A stretch of DNA of 64,000 nucleotides from Thiocapsa sp. (GTDB lineage Bacteria; Pseudomonadota; Gammaproteobacteria; Chromatiales; Chromatiaceae). Of the stretch, positions 17,627 to 26,234 are shown in pieces; positions within the stretch are counted from its first letter, which is position 1, and each line of letters begins with the position of its first letter. Where the stretch lies: positions 1,116,001-1,180,000 of the forward strand of contig NZ_CP073760.1 in the NCBI RefSeq assembly GCF_018399035.1, given 5' to 3'. The translations under genes and the position numbers were made by a program. The notes beneath the pieces were generated by a model. The model had not been told where the DNA came from. It ran no database searches and saw only the letters and a list, made by a program, of their open reading frames with translations.

Positions 17627-18289
17627 ATGACCCGCACCCCGTTTTTTCCGAAATTCTCCGACTTGCCCGCCGAGATCCCGATCTTCCCCTTGCCCGGTGC
17701 CGTGGTCATGCCGGGAGTGCAGTTACCGCTCAATATCTTCGAGCCACGTTATGTCAAGATGGTGATGGATGCATTGGCATCGAATCACCTCATCGGCATG
17801 ATTCAGCCCACCAGCGAGACCATGACCGACGAGGTCCCGGAGATCCACCGGATCGGCTGCGCCGGTCGCATCACCTCCTACAGCGAGACGACGGACGGCA
17901 GAATCGTCTTGGTCCTCACCGGGGTGTGCCGTTTCCAAGTCATCAGCGAGATCGCCGAGGAGCATGGCTATCGTCGGGTGCGCGCGGACTGGGAGCGGTT
18001 CGCGGCGGACTATCAGGAGAACGACTCTGCGATCGCGGATCGCAAAGGCTTCTTGACCTCGCTGAAGGCCTACTGCGCACTGCGCGGCGTCGAGGTCCCC
18101 TGGGACGATGTCGAGCAGATGGCCGACAAGGACCTGACGAACCTCTTGTGCGCCCATCTCCCGTTGAGCCCGGAGGACAAACAGGCCCTGATCGAGACCC
18201 TCCCGACGGGCGACCGCGCCGCACTGATGCGCGGACTTCTCGATATGGCCGCGGCGGCGAGCATGGATACCGCCGAGCACCGCCACTGA
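17627..18289 (+). CDS. Lon N-terminal (substrate-binding) domain protein
   Basis: A 220-residue stand-alone Lon substrate-binding-type domain: EIPIFPLPGAVVMPGVQLPL, NIFEPRYVKMVMDAL, GCAGRITSYSETTDGRIVLVL, GVCRFQV, followed by a helical half. The AAA and protease parts of Lon are absent. Bacterial relatives are common; their role is unknown. Start at 17627 gives the family N-terminus; longer in-frame starts lack conservation. Confidence 0.85.
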   Translation: MTRTPFFPKFSDLPAEIPIFPLPGAVVMPGVQLPLNIFEPRYVKMVMDALASNHLIGMIQPTSETMTDEVPEIHRIGCAGRITSYSETTDGRIVLVLTGVCRFQVISEIAEEHGYRRVRADWERFAADYQENDSAIADRKGFLTSLKAYCALRGVEVPWDDVEQMADKDLTNLLCAHLPLSPEDKQALIETLPTGDRAALMRGLLDMAAAASMDTAEHRH

Positions 18290-18356
18290 GCCGTGTCCGA
18301 TCGGGGGGTCTTTACCGTCGGGAGTCGGCGCGGCCAGGCATCCGCAAACGACCCTC

Positions 18357-18440
18357 TAAACCGCGTCTTACCGAGATCGAGGACATCTCCAAAGCCAAAC
18401 GCAAAATGAGAATGACGCATTTCGCTCCGGACGCGGTTTA
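18357..18440. repeat. single TAAACCGCG-bounded repeat module (B2 type)
   Basis: An 84-bp module with TAAACCGCG at the left and CGCGGTTTA at the right, without a partner or AT spacer. On the minus strand its interior (GGAGCGAAATGCGTCATTCT...) aligns with the module at 43370-43453. Confidence 0.75.
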
Positions 18441-18619
18441 GTGTCGCGGTTCAGAGCGTCGGAAGTCGATGCAATCACAGTGGCGCCAGATCCAGGGCCA
18501 TTCCCTGTGTCGGCGCCGACGACGAGAGGCAGGGCTCCGATGAGAACGGGGTTGAAAAACCCTGATCGGAGCCTAGTTCGCAAGATTGGCAAGTCGTTAA
18601 CGAAGAAGGGGCAAAACTC

Positions 18620-18946
18620 ATGGCTGTAACACTGACCGAAGCCGCGGCGAAACACGTCGCCGGCATGCTCAGCAAGCGTGGACACGGTGTGGGACTGCGC
18701 GTCGGCACACGCAAGAGTGGCTGTACCGGATTTGCTTACGATGTCGACTACGCGGATGCGGTCGATCCGGTCGATCGGATCTTCGAGAGCCACGGCGTGA
18801 AGGTCGTCGTCGATGAAGACAGTCTCGGCCGCATCGACGGCATGGAGATCGATTTCGTGCGCTCCAGCCTGCTCAACCAGGGGTTCGAGTTCCGCAACCC
18901 TAAGGTCAAGGATACCTGCGGTTGCGGCGAGTCCTTCAGCGTCTAA
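18620..18946 (+). CDS. iscA: A-type iron-sulfur carrier protein (IscA/HesB family)
   Basis: A 108-residue A-type carrier with the three cluster-binding cysteines (C in SGCTGFAYDV, and CGC in KDTCGCGESFSV at the C-terminus). It starts MAVTLTEAAAKHVAGML and is closer to IscA than to ErpA by its ending. It passes Fe-S clusters to apoproteins. Unusually it is apart from iscRSU and is followed by sufE, a cysteine-desulfurase partner. Confidence 0.9.
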   Translation: MAVTLTEAAAKHVAGMLSKRGHGVGLRVGTRKSGCTGFAYDVDYADAVDPVDRIFESHGVKVVVDEDSLGRIDGMEIDFVRSSLLNQGFEFRNPKVKDTCGCGESFSV

Positions 18947-19021
18947 AACGCGTCCGGAGCGTCATGGCAAGCTCTGGCGTCGACTCGGATCAGCAAGCTT
19001 CAATCGGAGTGGTCGGCATCC

Positions 19022-19444
19022 ATGCTCAACGACGAAATGACCGAGATCCTTGAAAACTTCGAGCTTCTCGGCGATTGGGACGAGCGCTATCAATACCTGG
19101 TCGAGATCGGCGAGCGCATGGCGCCGATGCCGCCCGAGGACAAGACCGACCGTAATCGGGTCATCGAGTGCATGAGTCTGGTCCACACCGCCGCACACCC
19201 GAGCCCGGAGCAACCCGGACACCTGGTCTTCAGGGGCGATTGCGACACCGCGATCATCAAGGGTGTCGTCGCCCTTTTGGTCGGCCTCTTCTCCGGAAAA
19301 CGTCCCGAGGAGATCGAGGCACTGGATGTCGAGGAACTGTTCGAGGCGCTCCGGCTCCAAGAGCACCTGAGCCCCAATCGGCATGTCGGTGTTTACGCCA
19401 TCGTCAACAAGATGAAGGGTCAGGCCAGGTCTGCGACCTGCTGA
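19022..19444 (+). CDS. sufE: SufE-family cysteine desulfurase sulfur acceptor
   Basis: A 140-residue SufE. The sulfur-accepting cysteine lies in RVIECMSLVHTAAH near residue 50, the expected place, followed by GDCDTAIIKGVVALLVGLFSG and the ending ELFEALRLQEHLSPNRHVGV. It takes persulfide from a SufS-type desulfurase. It follows iscA by 75 bp in the same direction, forming a small iron-sulfur pair. Confidence 0.9.
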   Translation: MLNDEMTEILENFELLGDWDERYQYLVEIGERMAPMPPEDKTDRNRVIECMSLVHTAAHPSPEQPGHLVFRGDCDTAIIKGVVALLVGLFSGKRPEEIEALDVEELFEALRLQEHLSPNRHVGVYAIVNKMKGQARSATC

Positions 19445-19607
19445 GATCCGAGCGCCATCCGCTTGATTGCCCTACGGACACGCTGCCGGGGCGCGTCGCG
19501 TCTCGGCGGCACCTGTCCGATCCGTTTGACGTCGGATCCCGCACAAGCCGCTGTGCGGCGCGCCGGCGGGGGGCACGGAGCCGCTGAGCACGCGCCCGCC
19601 CGACAAC

Positions 19608-20369
19608 ATGGATTCGATGCATGCCATCCTTATCACGTCTTGCCCGTCCGCTCGCCTTTTTACCTTCGTTATCATCGCGACCCTATCGGCGCCGAGTCCT
19701 GCCTCTGCCGTCGCCGTCCTGGTCGCGGACGTCCGAGCGATGCCGTTGACCGAACGGGTCGAAGCACTCGGAACACTGAAGGCAAACGAGTCGGTCAACA
19801 TCACCGCGAACGTCACCGAGACCATCTCGGCGATCCATTTCGACGACGGCCAACGCGTTGAAGAGGGCGACATCCTGGTCGAGCTCACGAGCGTCGAGCA
19901 GCACGCCCTACTCGACGAGGCGCGCGCCCGCGCTTACGGCGATCGGGTTTTCGAGGGGGTGGTTCGCGGGGTCGACAGTCGCGTCGACCCGGTCACCCGA
20001 GCCATTCAGGTCCGAGCACTCATCCCCAACCCGGAGCGCACGCTCAAGCCCGGGCTGCTGATGCAAGTCGAGCTGCTGGTGGATCCGCGCGACGGATTGG
20101 TGGTACCGGAGGCCGCGATCCTTCACCAAGGCCAGGATCACTTCGTTCAGGTCATCGTGGAGGGCGACGAGGGTCTGTCCTCCGAGCGCCGTCAGGTCCG
20201 CATCGGAACACGCAAACCGGGACTCGTCGAGGTGCGTGAAGGGCTCGCGCAAGGGGATCGCGTCATCGTGCACGGTCACCTCAAGGTTCGACCGGGGCAG
20301 CCTGTCGAGATCCCGGGCACACATGACGACCCGATCGATCCGCCGCCGGTCAAGGAACCGACCACATGA
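19608..20369 (+). pseudogene. RND efflux periplasmic adaptor with internal deletion
   Basis: It has an export signal and the start of the lipoyl domain (SVNITANVTETISAIHFDDG, then VEEGDILVELTSVEQHALLD). It jumps after EARARAYGDR straight to the late beta-barrel part (VFEGVVRGVDSRVDPVTRAI) and the membrane-proximal domain. About 130 residues, the alpha-hairpin and the second lipoyl half, are missing compared with ordinary adaptors (253 versus about 380 residues). The deletion is in frame. The adjoining pump gene is also deleted, so this system is probably dead. Confidence 0.75.
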
Positions 20370-21241
20370 TCCTTTCCGACATCTCGGTGACCCGCCCTGT
20401 TCTCGCCACCGTCCTGTCGCTCCTGCTGGTCGCCTTCGGGCTGGTCGCCTTCGATCGATTGCCGTTGCGCGAGTATCCGGACATCGACCCGCCGGTCGTC
20501 TCGATCGAGACCGTCTATCCGGGCGCCGCGGCCAACGTCGTCGAGACGCGGATCACCCAGCTCATCGAGGACCGCATTGCCGGGGTCGAGGGTATCCGCA
20601 CGGTCGAATCCGTCAGCGAGGACGGACGCTCGGCGATCACGATCCAGTTCAACATCGACCGCGACATCGACGGGGCGGCCAACGACATCCGCGATCGCGT
20701 CTCGGCCGTCCTCGATCAGCTCCCCGCCGAGGCGGACCCTCCGAACATCCAGAAGGTCGACAGCAACGAAGACGTCATCATGTGGCTGAATCTGGTCAGC
20801 GACCGCATGAGCGTCCCGGAGTTGTCGGACTATGCGCGACGTTATCTGGTGGATCGGTTCTCGGTGCTGGACGGGGTGGCCCGCATCCGCGTGGGCGGGA
20901 ATCAGGTCTATGCGATGCGCGCCTGGCTCGACCGCAACGAGCTTGCCGCGCGTGGCTTGACGGTCGCGGATGTGGAGGCGGCACTGCGCGCCGAGAACCT
21001 CGAGCTGCCGGCCGGCGGCATCGAATCGGTCGACCGCCAGTTCAGCGTGCGCATGAACCGCACCTTCAAGGATCCGGACGACTACAGTCAGATCGGGCTG
21101 ATCATGCTGGTCGGACTTGCGGCCACACTCTTTACCCTATTCGTCGTCCCGGTCGCCTATGACCTGCTCGCCCGCCACACCGGGTCCCCCAGTGACGTAA
21201 AACGACGGCTGGAACGCGAAATGGATGCAGAAAAAGGTTGA
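20366..21241 (+). pseudogene. RND (HAE1/AcrB-like) efflux transporter with internal deletions
   Basis: Only 291 residues against roughly 1030. The first ~240 residues are a normal RND start (MILSDISVTRPVLATVLSLL, YPDIDPPVVSIETVYPGAAA, GVARIRVGGNQVYAMRAWLD). After DPDDYSQ it jumps to a fragment like the motif before transmembrane helix 11 (IGLIMLVGLAA) and then to the last helix (LFTLFVVPVAYDLLA). So at least two in-frame deletions removed most of the pump. It overlaps the adaptor by 4 bp (ATGA). A working transporter is not possible. Confidence 0.8.
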
Positions 21242-21252
21242 GACAAGACGGA

Positions 21253-21858
21253 TCAGCCGGCAACCTCGATCAATGCCCGGACCGGGCCGAAGCTGCGTCT
21301 GTGCTCCGGACAGGGTCCGAGTCGGCGCAGTGCCTCGATGTGGGCACGGGTGGGATAGCCTTTGTGCCCGGCAAAGCCGTAGCCGGGAAAGGTCCGGTCC
21401 AGTTCGCACATGAGCCGATCGCGGGCAACCTTGGCGAGGATCGAGGCGGCGCCGATCGAGGGGACCAAGCCGTCGCCGCCGATCACGGCGCGAGCCTCGC
21501 AACCGACGTCGGGGCAGCGGTTGCCGTCGACCAGAACACGTCTAGGTCGGATCGACAAGGCCGCGACCGCACGCTGCATCGCCAGCATAGACGCCTGGAG
21601 GATATTGATCCGGTCGATCTCCTCTGCGCTCGCCCAAGCGACGGCCCAAGCGAGAGCGCGTTCGCGGATCTCGAGATCCAAGGCGTCGCGCCGCGCCGGG
21701 GTCAGTTTTTTGGAATCGTCGAGGCCCTGGATCGGGCGAGCTGGATCCAGGATCACCGCCGCGGCGCTGACCGGCCCGGCAAGTGGTCCCCTCCCCGCCT
21801 CGTCGACGCCCGCGACCCATAAAACCGCGTCCCGTGTGATCAACGACGTTTGCCCCAT
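21253..21858 (-). CDS. rnhB: ribonuclease HII
   Basis: A 201-residue RNase HII that removes ribonucleotides from DNA. The acidic catalytic motifs are visible: [14 protein letters not shown] at the N-terminus, [16 protein letters not shown] and [21 protein letters not shown] is the family C-terminal motif. It is downstream of lpxB on the same strand, the common lpxB-rnhB order, but with a composite repeat between them. It converges on the decayed RND pair with 11 bp between stops. Confidence 0.95.
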   Translation of the reverse strand: MGQTSLITRDAVLWVAGVDEAGRGPLAGPVSAAAVILDPARPIQGLDDSKKLTPARRDALDLEIRERALAWAVAWASAEEIDRINILQASMLAMQRAVAALSIRPRRVLVDGNRCPDVGCEARAVIGGDGLVPSIGAASILAKVARDRLMCELDRTFPGYGFAGHKGYPTRAHIEALRRLGPCPEHRRSFGPVRALIEVAG

Positions 21859-21904
21859 ATCCGCATCGTCGAGGCCATCAAAGGCCTTTTACTCGACGCG
21901 GCTT

Positions 21905-22097
21905 TAAACCGCGTCCAGAGCGAGATGCTCACTTTCGAGTGAGCTCGAAGTTTGGTGAATCCACGACCCTTAGCGGGGGACGCGGTTTAAAATTTTATAT
22001 TTTTTAATACTTTAAACCGCGCCGGCTCCAGCGGCTCTGAAATCCGCCGGGGCCGATCCCATCCAAAAACATCGCATACCGCACTGGGCGCGGTTTA
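21905..22097. repeat. composite TAAACCGCG repeat between lpxB and rnhB
   Basis: Module B (21905-21988; GAGCGAGATGCTCACTTTCG, GAATCCACGACCCTTAGCGG) and module A (22013-22097) flank an AT-rich spacer. In reverse complement this is the same order as the copy at 59216-59403. The module B sequence recurs almost unchanged at 40608. Confidence 0.85.
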
Positions 22098-22200
22098 GTG
22101 AAAAAAGCCCAAACATTCTTGAATCGCGTCCCCGCCGGGGCCGCTGGAACATTCAAGGGTGAATCCACGACACGACTGCACGGACTGTATCGGACGCAAT

Positions 22201-23346
22201 TCAATCCCCGATCAATTCAAGGACTGCCTGCGCCGCGCTCGCAGCGGCGTCCTTTCGCAACCAAAGATGGATCCGCCGATACTCGGCCTGGATCTCGGCG
22301 ACGCGCTCCGCATCGTCCAAAAACGCCAGAACGGCCGGCGCCAACAGGTCGGCGCGACAGCGGTCTTGGATGAACTCGGGCGCCAGCTCCTTCTCGGCCA
22401 GAAGATTGGCCATGGCGATATAGGGTACCTTGACCAGACCGAGCTGTTTGACCAGGTGATAGGAGATCGGGTGGACGCGATAGGCGACGACCATCGGGCG
22501 TTTGGACAGGAGGGTCTCCAGGGTTGCCGTGCCCGAGGCGGTCAGCACGACATCGGCCGCTGCGAGGACCTCGCGGCTGCGCCCGTCGACCAAGCTGATC
22601 GGGAGATCCGGGGCAATCTGCGCCAGGACTTGGCTGAAGTGCTCGCGCAGCCGGGCGTTGACCAGCGGGACGACAAACCGCAGGTCCGGGCGGGCGGCAA
22701 GACACCGCGCGGCGGTCTCGATGAAGGGCCCGGCCAGACGCTCGACCTCGCCCATCCGACTGCCGGGCAGCAGGGCGACCAAGGATCCGGACTGCGGCAG
22801 ACCGAGGGCATGCCGCGCACCGACCCGATCGATCTCCACCGGGATCTCGTCTGCAAGCGGATGACCGACATAGCGTGCCGGCACACCGTGCTCGCGCAGG
22901 AAGGTCTCCTCGAACGGGAAGACGCTCAGCATCAGATCGACGGAGCGGCGGATCGACTTGACCCGACCCGGACGCCAGGCCCAGACGGTCGGACTGACCA
23001 TGTGGACGGTGCGGATCCCTGCCCCGCGCAGTCGGCGCTCGAGACCGAGATTGAAGTCCGGTGCATCCACGCCGATAAAGACATCCGGGGGATTCTCGAC
23101 GAAATAGCGCACCAGCTCGCGTCTGAGTCCGAGGAGCTCGCGGAGCTGGCCGAGCACCTCCATCAGCCCCATCACGGAGAGCCGTTCCATGGCGAAGAGG
23201 GTCTCGCAACCCTCTTCCTGCATCCGGGGTCCGGCAACGCCGACGAAGCGGACCTCAGGGACGCGTTTGCGGATCTCGCGCGCCAAAGCGGCACCTAAGA
23301 TGTCGCCCGACGCCTCGTTTGCGACGATCCCGATCCGCACCATCAA
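22201..23346 (-). CDS. lpxB: lipid-A-disaccharide synthase
   Basis: A 381-residue GT-B glycosyltransferase that condenses UDP-diacylglucosamine with lipid X on the inner membrane. Family features are [59 protein letters not shown] and [13 protein letters not shown]. Start overlaps the lpxA stop (ATG at 23346). Last gene of the skp-lpxD-fabZ-lpxA-lpxB run. Confidence 0.96.
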   Translation of the reverse strand: MMVRIGIVANEASGDILGAALAREIRKRVPEVRFVGVAGPRMQEEGCETLFAMERLSVMGLMEVLGQLRELLGLRRELVRYFVENPPDVFIGVDAPDFNLGLERRLRGAGIRTVHMVSPTVWAWRPGRVKSIRRSVDLMLSVFPFEETFLREHGVPARYVGHPLADEIPVEIDRVGARHALGLPQSGSLVALLPGSRMGEVERLAGPFIETAARCLAARPDLRFVVPLVNARLREHFSQVLAQIAPDLPISLVDGRSREVLAAADVVLTASGTATLETLLSKRPMVVAYRVHPISYHLVKQLGLVKVPYIAMANLLAEKELAPEFIQDRCRADLLAPAVLAFLDDAERVAEIQAEYRRIHLWLRKDAAASAAQAVLELIGD

Positions 23347-24113
23347 CGCACGATGCTGCGGCTGCTGTCGCCGATGAAGTCCGCCATGGCGGCGATCTCG
23401 GGAATCTCCGAGGACATGCGATTCAGCTCGACGATCGCCTCGGCCAGCTTCAGGTTTCCCATATAGAGCGTGCGATAGGCACGCTTGATCGCTTGAATGG
23501 CGACGTCTGAGAAGCCGCGGCGGCGCAATCCCTCGGCGTTGATTCCGCGGGGCTCGGCCGGGTGCCCGCCGACAGTCACGTAGGGAGGAACGTCCTTGCT
23601 CAGAACCGATCCCATGGCACAGAAACCATGGGCGCCGATCCTGCAGAACTGGTGGACGATGGTGAAGCCGCCGAGGATGGCCCAGTCCTGGATCTCGACA
23701 TGTCCGCCCAGGGAGGCTGCGTTGGCCATGATGACGTTGTCCCCGATACGGCAGTCATGTGCCACGTGGACATAGGCCATGAAGAGATTGTCGTTGCCGA
23801 TCCGGGTCACGCCCTTGTCTTGGACGGTGCCGCGATGCAGCGTCGTGAACTCGCGGATCTGATTGCGATCGCCGATCTCCAGGCGCGTCGTCTCGCCGCC
23901 GTATTTCTTGTCCTGGGGGTCTTCGCCGACGCTCGCGAACTGAAAGACGCGATTGTCCCGGCCGATCCGAGTCGGCCCCTTGATCACGGCATGGGGGCCG
24001 ATCCGGCTCCCTGCACCGATCTCGACATCCGGGCCGATGACGGCGAAGGGGCCGACCTCGACATCGGAATCCAGCGCCGCCCCCGGATCGACCAAGGCGG
24101 TCGGGTGAATCAA
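23343..24113 (-). CDS. lpxA: UDP-N-acetylglucosamine acyltransferase
   Basis: About 256 residues, a left-handed beta-helix acyltransferase for the first step of lipid A. Hexapeptide repeats run through the first two thirds. The catalytic histidine lies in [13 protein letters not shown], and [17 protein letters not shown] is present. I choose a TTG start at 24113, overlapping the fabZ stop, because it yields the usual [12 protein letters not shown]-terminus. A GTG 24 bp upstream would add eight unconserved residues. Confidence 0.93.
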   Translation of the reverse strand: MIHPTALVDPGAALDSDVEVGPFAVIGPDVEIGAGSRIGPHAVIKGPTRIGRDNRVFQFASVGEDPQDKKYGGETTRLEIGDRNQIREFTTLHRGTVQDKGVTRIGNDNLFMAYVHVAHDCRIGDNVIMANAASLGGHVEIQDWAILGGFTIVHQFCRIGAHGFCAMGSVLSKDVPPYVTVGGHPAEPRGINAEGLRRRGFSDVAIQAIKRAYRTLYMGNLKLAEAIVELNRMSSEIPEIAAMADFIGDSSRSIVR

Positions 24114-24556
24114 GCGGTGAAGTCTCGAGCCGTACACATGATCTCGGCGCTGGCCACGAGGCGATCGTCCACGCGTGCCTCGCCGTCGAACTTCCAGATC
24201 CCGCGACGCACGGGTCCGAGCTTCACGTCCAGAATCAACTGATCGCCCGGCTCGACGGGACGTTTGAAGCGCGCCCTGTCGATACCGACAAAGTAATACA
24301 GCTTGTTGCCGACCTCGTCCGGGCGCGACGCCATCGCCAACAATCCGGTCGCCTGCGCCAGCGCCTCGATGATCAAGACGCCGGGCATCACCGGGCGCAC
24401 CGGGAAATGCCCCATAAAGAAGGGCTCGTTGTAGGAGACGTTCTTCAAGGCGATCAGATAGTCGTTCACCTTGTAGTCGATGACCTTGTCGACCAATAGA
24501 AAAGGATAGCGGTGCGGCAAGAGGCTCAGCACCTTATGGATGTCCATTGTGCTCAC
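24110..24556 (-). CDS. fabZ: 3-hydroxyacyl-[acyl-carrier-protein] dehydratase FabZ
   Basis: A 148-residue hot-dog-fold dehydratase of fatty acid synthesis. [20 protein letters not shown] and [20 protein letters not shown] include the catalytic His and Glu. A GTG start at 24556 is preferred because GGAGG lies 5 bp before it and the product begins STMDIHKV as in relatives; an ATG at 24619 would add 21 residues reaching to the lpxD stop. Confidence 0.95.
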   Translation of the reverse strand: MSTMDIHKVLSLLPHRYPFLLVDKVIDYKVNDYLIALKNVSYNEPFFMGHFPVRPVMPGVLIIEALAQATGLLAMASRPDEVGNKLYYFVGIDRARFKRPVEPGDQLILDVKLGPVRRGIWKFDGEARVDDRLVASAEIMCTARDFTA

Positions 24557-24620
24557 GACGTCCTCCGATCGATCAAGACGCAAATCAGAATCCGTCGGCA
24601 TGGAATGCGATCCCTCCATG

Positions 24621-25667
24621 CTAAGTAGCCTCCCGCCCAGTTGTTTCGTTCATCGTATCGATACGTATCTCAAGTTGTTTGATGCGTCGCGCCAGCTCGT
24701 CCAGATGCCTGAAGCGAGCCACGTTGCGTCGCCAATCCGCGTTCGGCATGGCCGGAATCCCGCTGCTGTAGGCACCGGGCTCCGTGACCGATCGCGTCAC
24801 CATGGCCATTCCCGTAAAGTGAACCCGATCGGCGATTTCCAAATGACCCGCCATCCCGACGGCCCCCGCAATCGTGCAGTTCCGGCCGATTCGGGTCGAG
24901 CCCGAGATCCCGGTGTTGGCCGCCATGGCGGTATTCTCGCCGATCTCGACGTTGTGGCCGATCTGGATATGGTTGTCCAGCTTCACCCCGTCGCCGATCA
25001 ACGTATCGCCGATCGCACCGCGATCGACCGTCGTGTTCGCGCCGATCTCGACATCGTCGCCCAGGATCGCGCGCCCGATCTGCGGAATGCGCACCCATCG
25101 ATCCCCGTCGCGCGCGAAGCCAAAGCCGTCCCGCCCGATGACGCTGCCGGGGTGCAGCAGTGCGCGTTTGCCGACAAGCGTTCCCGAGCAGAGCGTCACG
25201 CGCGCGACCAGCCGACTCTCCTCGCCGACCCGGACCCCTTCACCGAGGATACAGCCGGGTCCGACAAACACGCGCGGCCCGACAACCACACCGGCCTCCA
25301 GAACACAGGTCGGACCGATCCATGCCGTCGGATCGACACGCGCCGTCGGATCCACGACAGCACTGCGGTGGATGCCGCCGACGATCGCCGGTTGCGGGTA
25401 CAAAATCCTCGCCGCCATCGCAAACATCAGGTAGGGGTTGTCGCTCAGCAGGACCGGCACCCGACAGTCATCGGCGTCGGCTTCCGAGAGGATCACACAG
25501 CCCGCCCGAGTGTGTTCGAGATGGCGCCGGAAACGTGCATCGCCGAGGAAGCTGAGCCCGGTTGCGTCGGCGGACGTCAGCGACGCGATACGGCAGACGC
25601 GCGCATCGCGGTCGCCCCGCAATGGAACGGCCAAACGGTCCGCCAATTCGCCGAGCGAGATCTCCAA
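24621..25667 (-). CDS. lpxD: UDP-3-O-(3-hydroxyacyl)glucosamine N-acyltransferase
   Basis: A 348-residue LpxD for the third step of lipid A. It has an N-terminal uridine-binding domain ([20 protein letters not shown]), a long hexapeptide beta-helix, the motif [20 protein letters not shown] with the catalytic histidine, and a C-terminal helix ([20 protein letters not shown]). It lies between skp and fabZ in the standard order. Confidence 0.96.
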   Translation of the reverse strand: MEISLGELADRLAVPLRGDRDARVCRIASLTSADATGLSFLGDARFRRHLEHTRAGCVILSEADADDCRVPVLLSDNPYLMFAMAARILYPQPAIVGGIHRSAVVDPTARVDPTAWIGPTCVLEAGVVVGPRVFVGPGCILGEGVRVGEESRLVARVTLCSGTLVGKRALLHPGSVIGRDGFGFARDGDRWVRIPQIGRAILGDDVEIGANTTVDRGAIGDTLIGDGVKLDNHIQIGHNVEIGENTAMAANTGISGSTRIGRNCTIAGAVGMAGHLEIADRVHFTGMAMVTRSVTEPGAYSSGIPAMPNADWRRNVARFRHLDELARRIKQLEIRIDTMNETTGREAT

Positions 25668-25706
25668 GGCGTCACCAACCGCGCCGCATCGGTGCCGACG
25701 AAATCA

Positions 25707-26222
25707 TCACTTGTCGCCGAACTCCTGCTTGAGTCGCTCGATGACTTGCGCCGAGATATCGATGCGTGGGCTGAAGTACACCAACCCTTCGCTGATGACG
25801 AGATCGATCTCCTCCTCCTTGGCGACCTCGACGATCACCTCGCGGACCTGCAGGGCCAGCTTGGTACGAAGCTCGTTCTGCCGCAACGCGAAGTCTTCCT
25901 GAAACTCATCTCTCGCATACTTGAGCTTGCGGGTCCGACTTCGGATATCGTTTTGCAGGCGCTGAATCTCGCTTTCGCTCATCAAGGCGCCTTCGCGCTC
26001 CAGGCGGCCTTGCAGCGCGGAGATCTGATCCTGCTGCTCGCGCAGTATCCGCTCCCGATCCTCGACCTCGCGCTGGAGCGCCGCTCGGGCAGCCTCGTAT
26101 TGCGGCGACTGCTCGACGACAGTGTTGGGGTCAACCACCGCGATCCGGTAATCGGATGCGAGCACGAGGCTCGACACCAGGATCAACGCGATCGTCGACG
26201 ACCAAAGTACAGCTAACCTCAC
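25707..26222 (-). CDS. skp: periplasmic chaperone Skp/OmpH
   Basis: A 171-residue protein with a signal peptide (STIALILVSSLVLASDYRIA) and a long charged coiled coil (ARAALQREVEDRERILREQQ onward), ending in a small beta domain (DLVISEGLVYFSPRIDIS). Skp holds unfolded outer-membrane proteins for BamA, encoded 12 bp upstream. Confidence 0.93.
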   Translation of the reverse strand: MRLAVLWSSTIALILVSSLVLASDYRIAVVDPNTVVEQSPQYEAARAALQREVEDRERILREQQDQISALQGRLEREGALMSESEIQRLQNDIRSRTRKLKYARDEFQEDFALRQNELRTKLALQVREVIVEVAKEEEIDLVISEGLVYFSPRIDISAQVIERLKQEFGDK

Positions 26223-26234
26223 GATTCGACTCCC

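Noticed and set aside
18441..18619. Short frames before iscA
   Set aside because: They overlap each other on both strands with no ribosome site or conserved sequence.
22098..22200. A possible short gene between the composite repeat and lpxB
   Set aside because: The frame has no recognisable features and part resembles degenerate repeat sequence.
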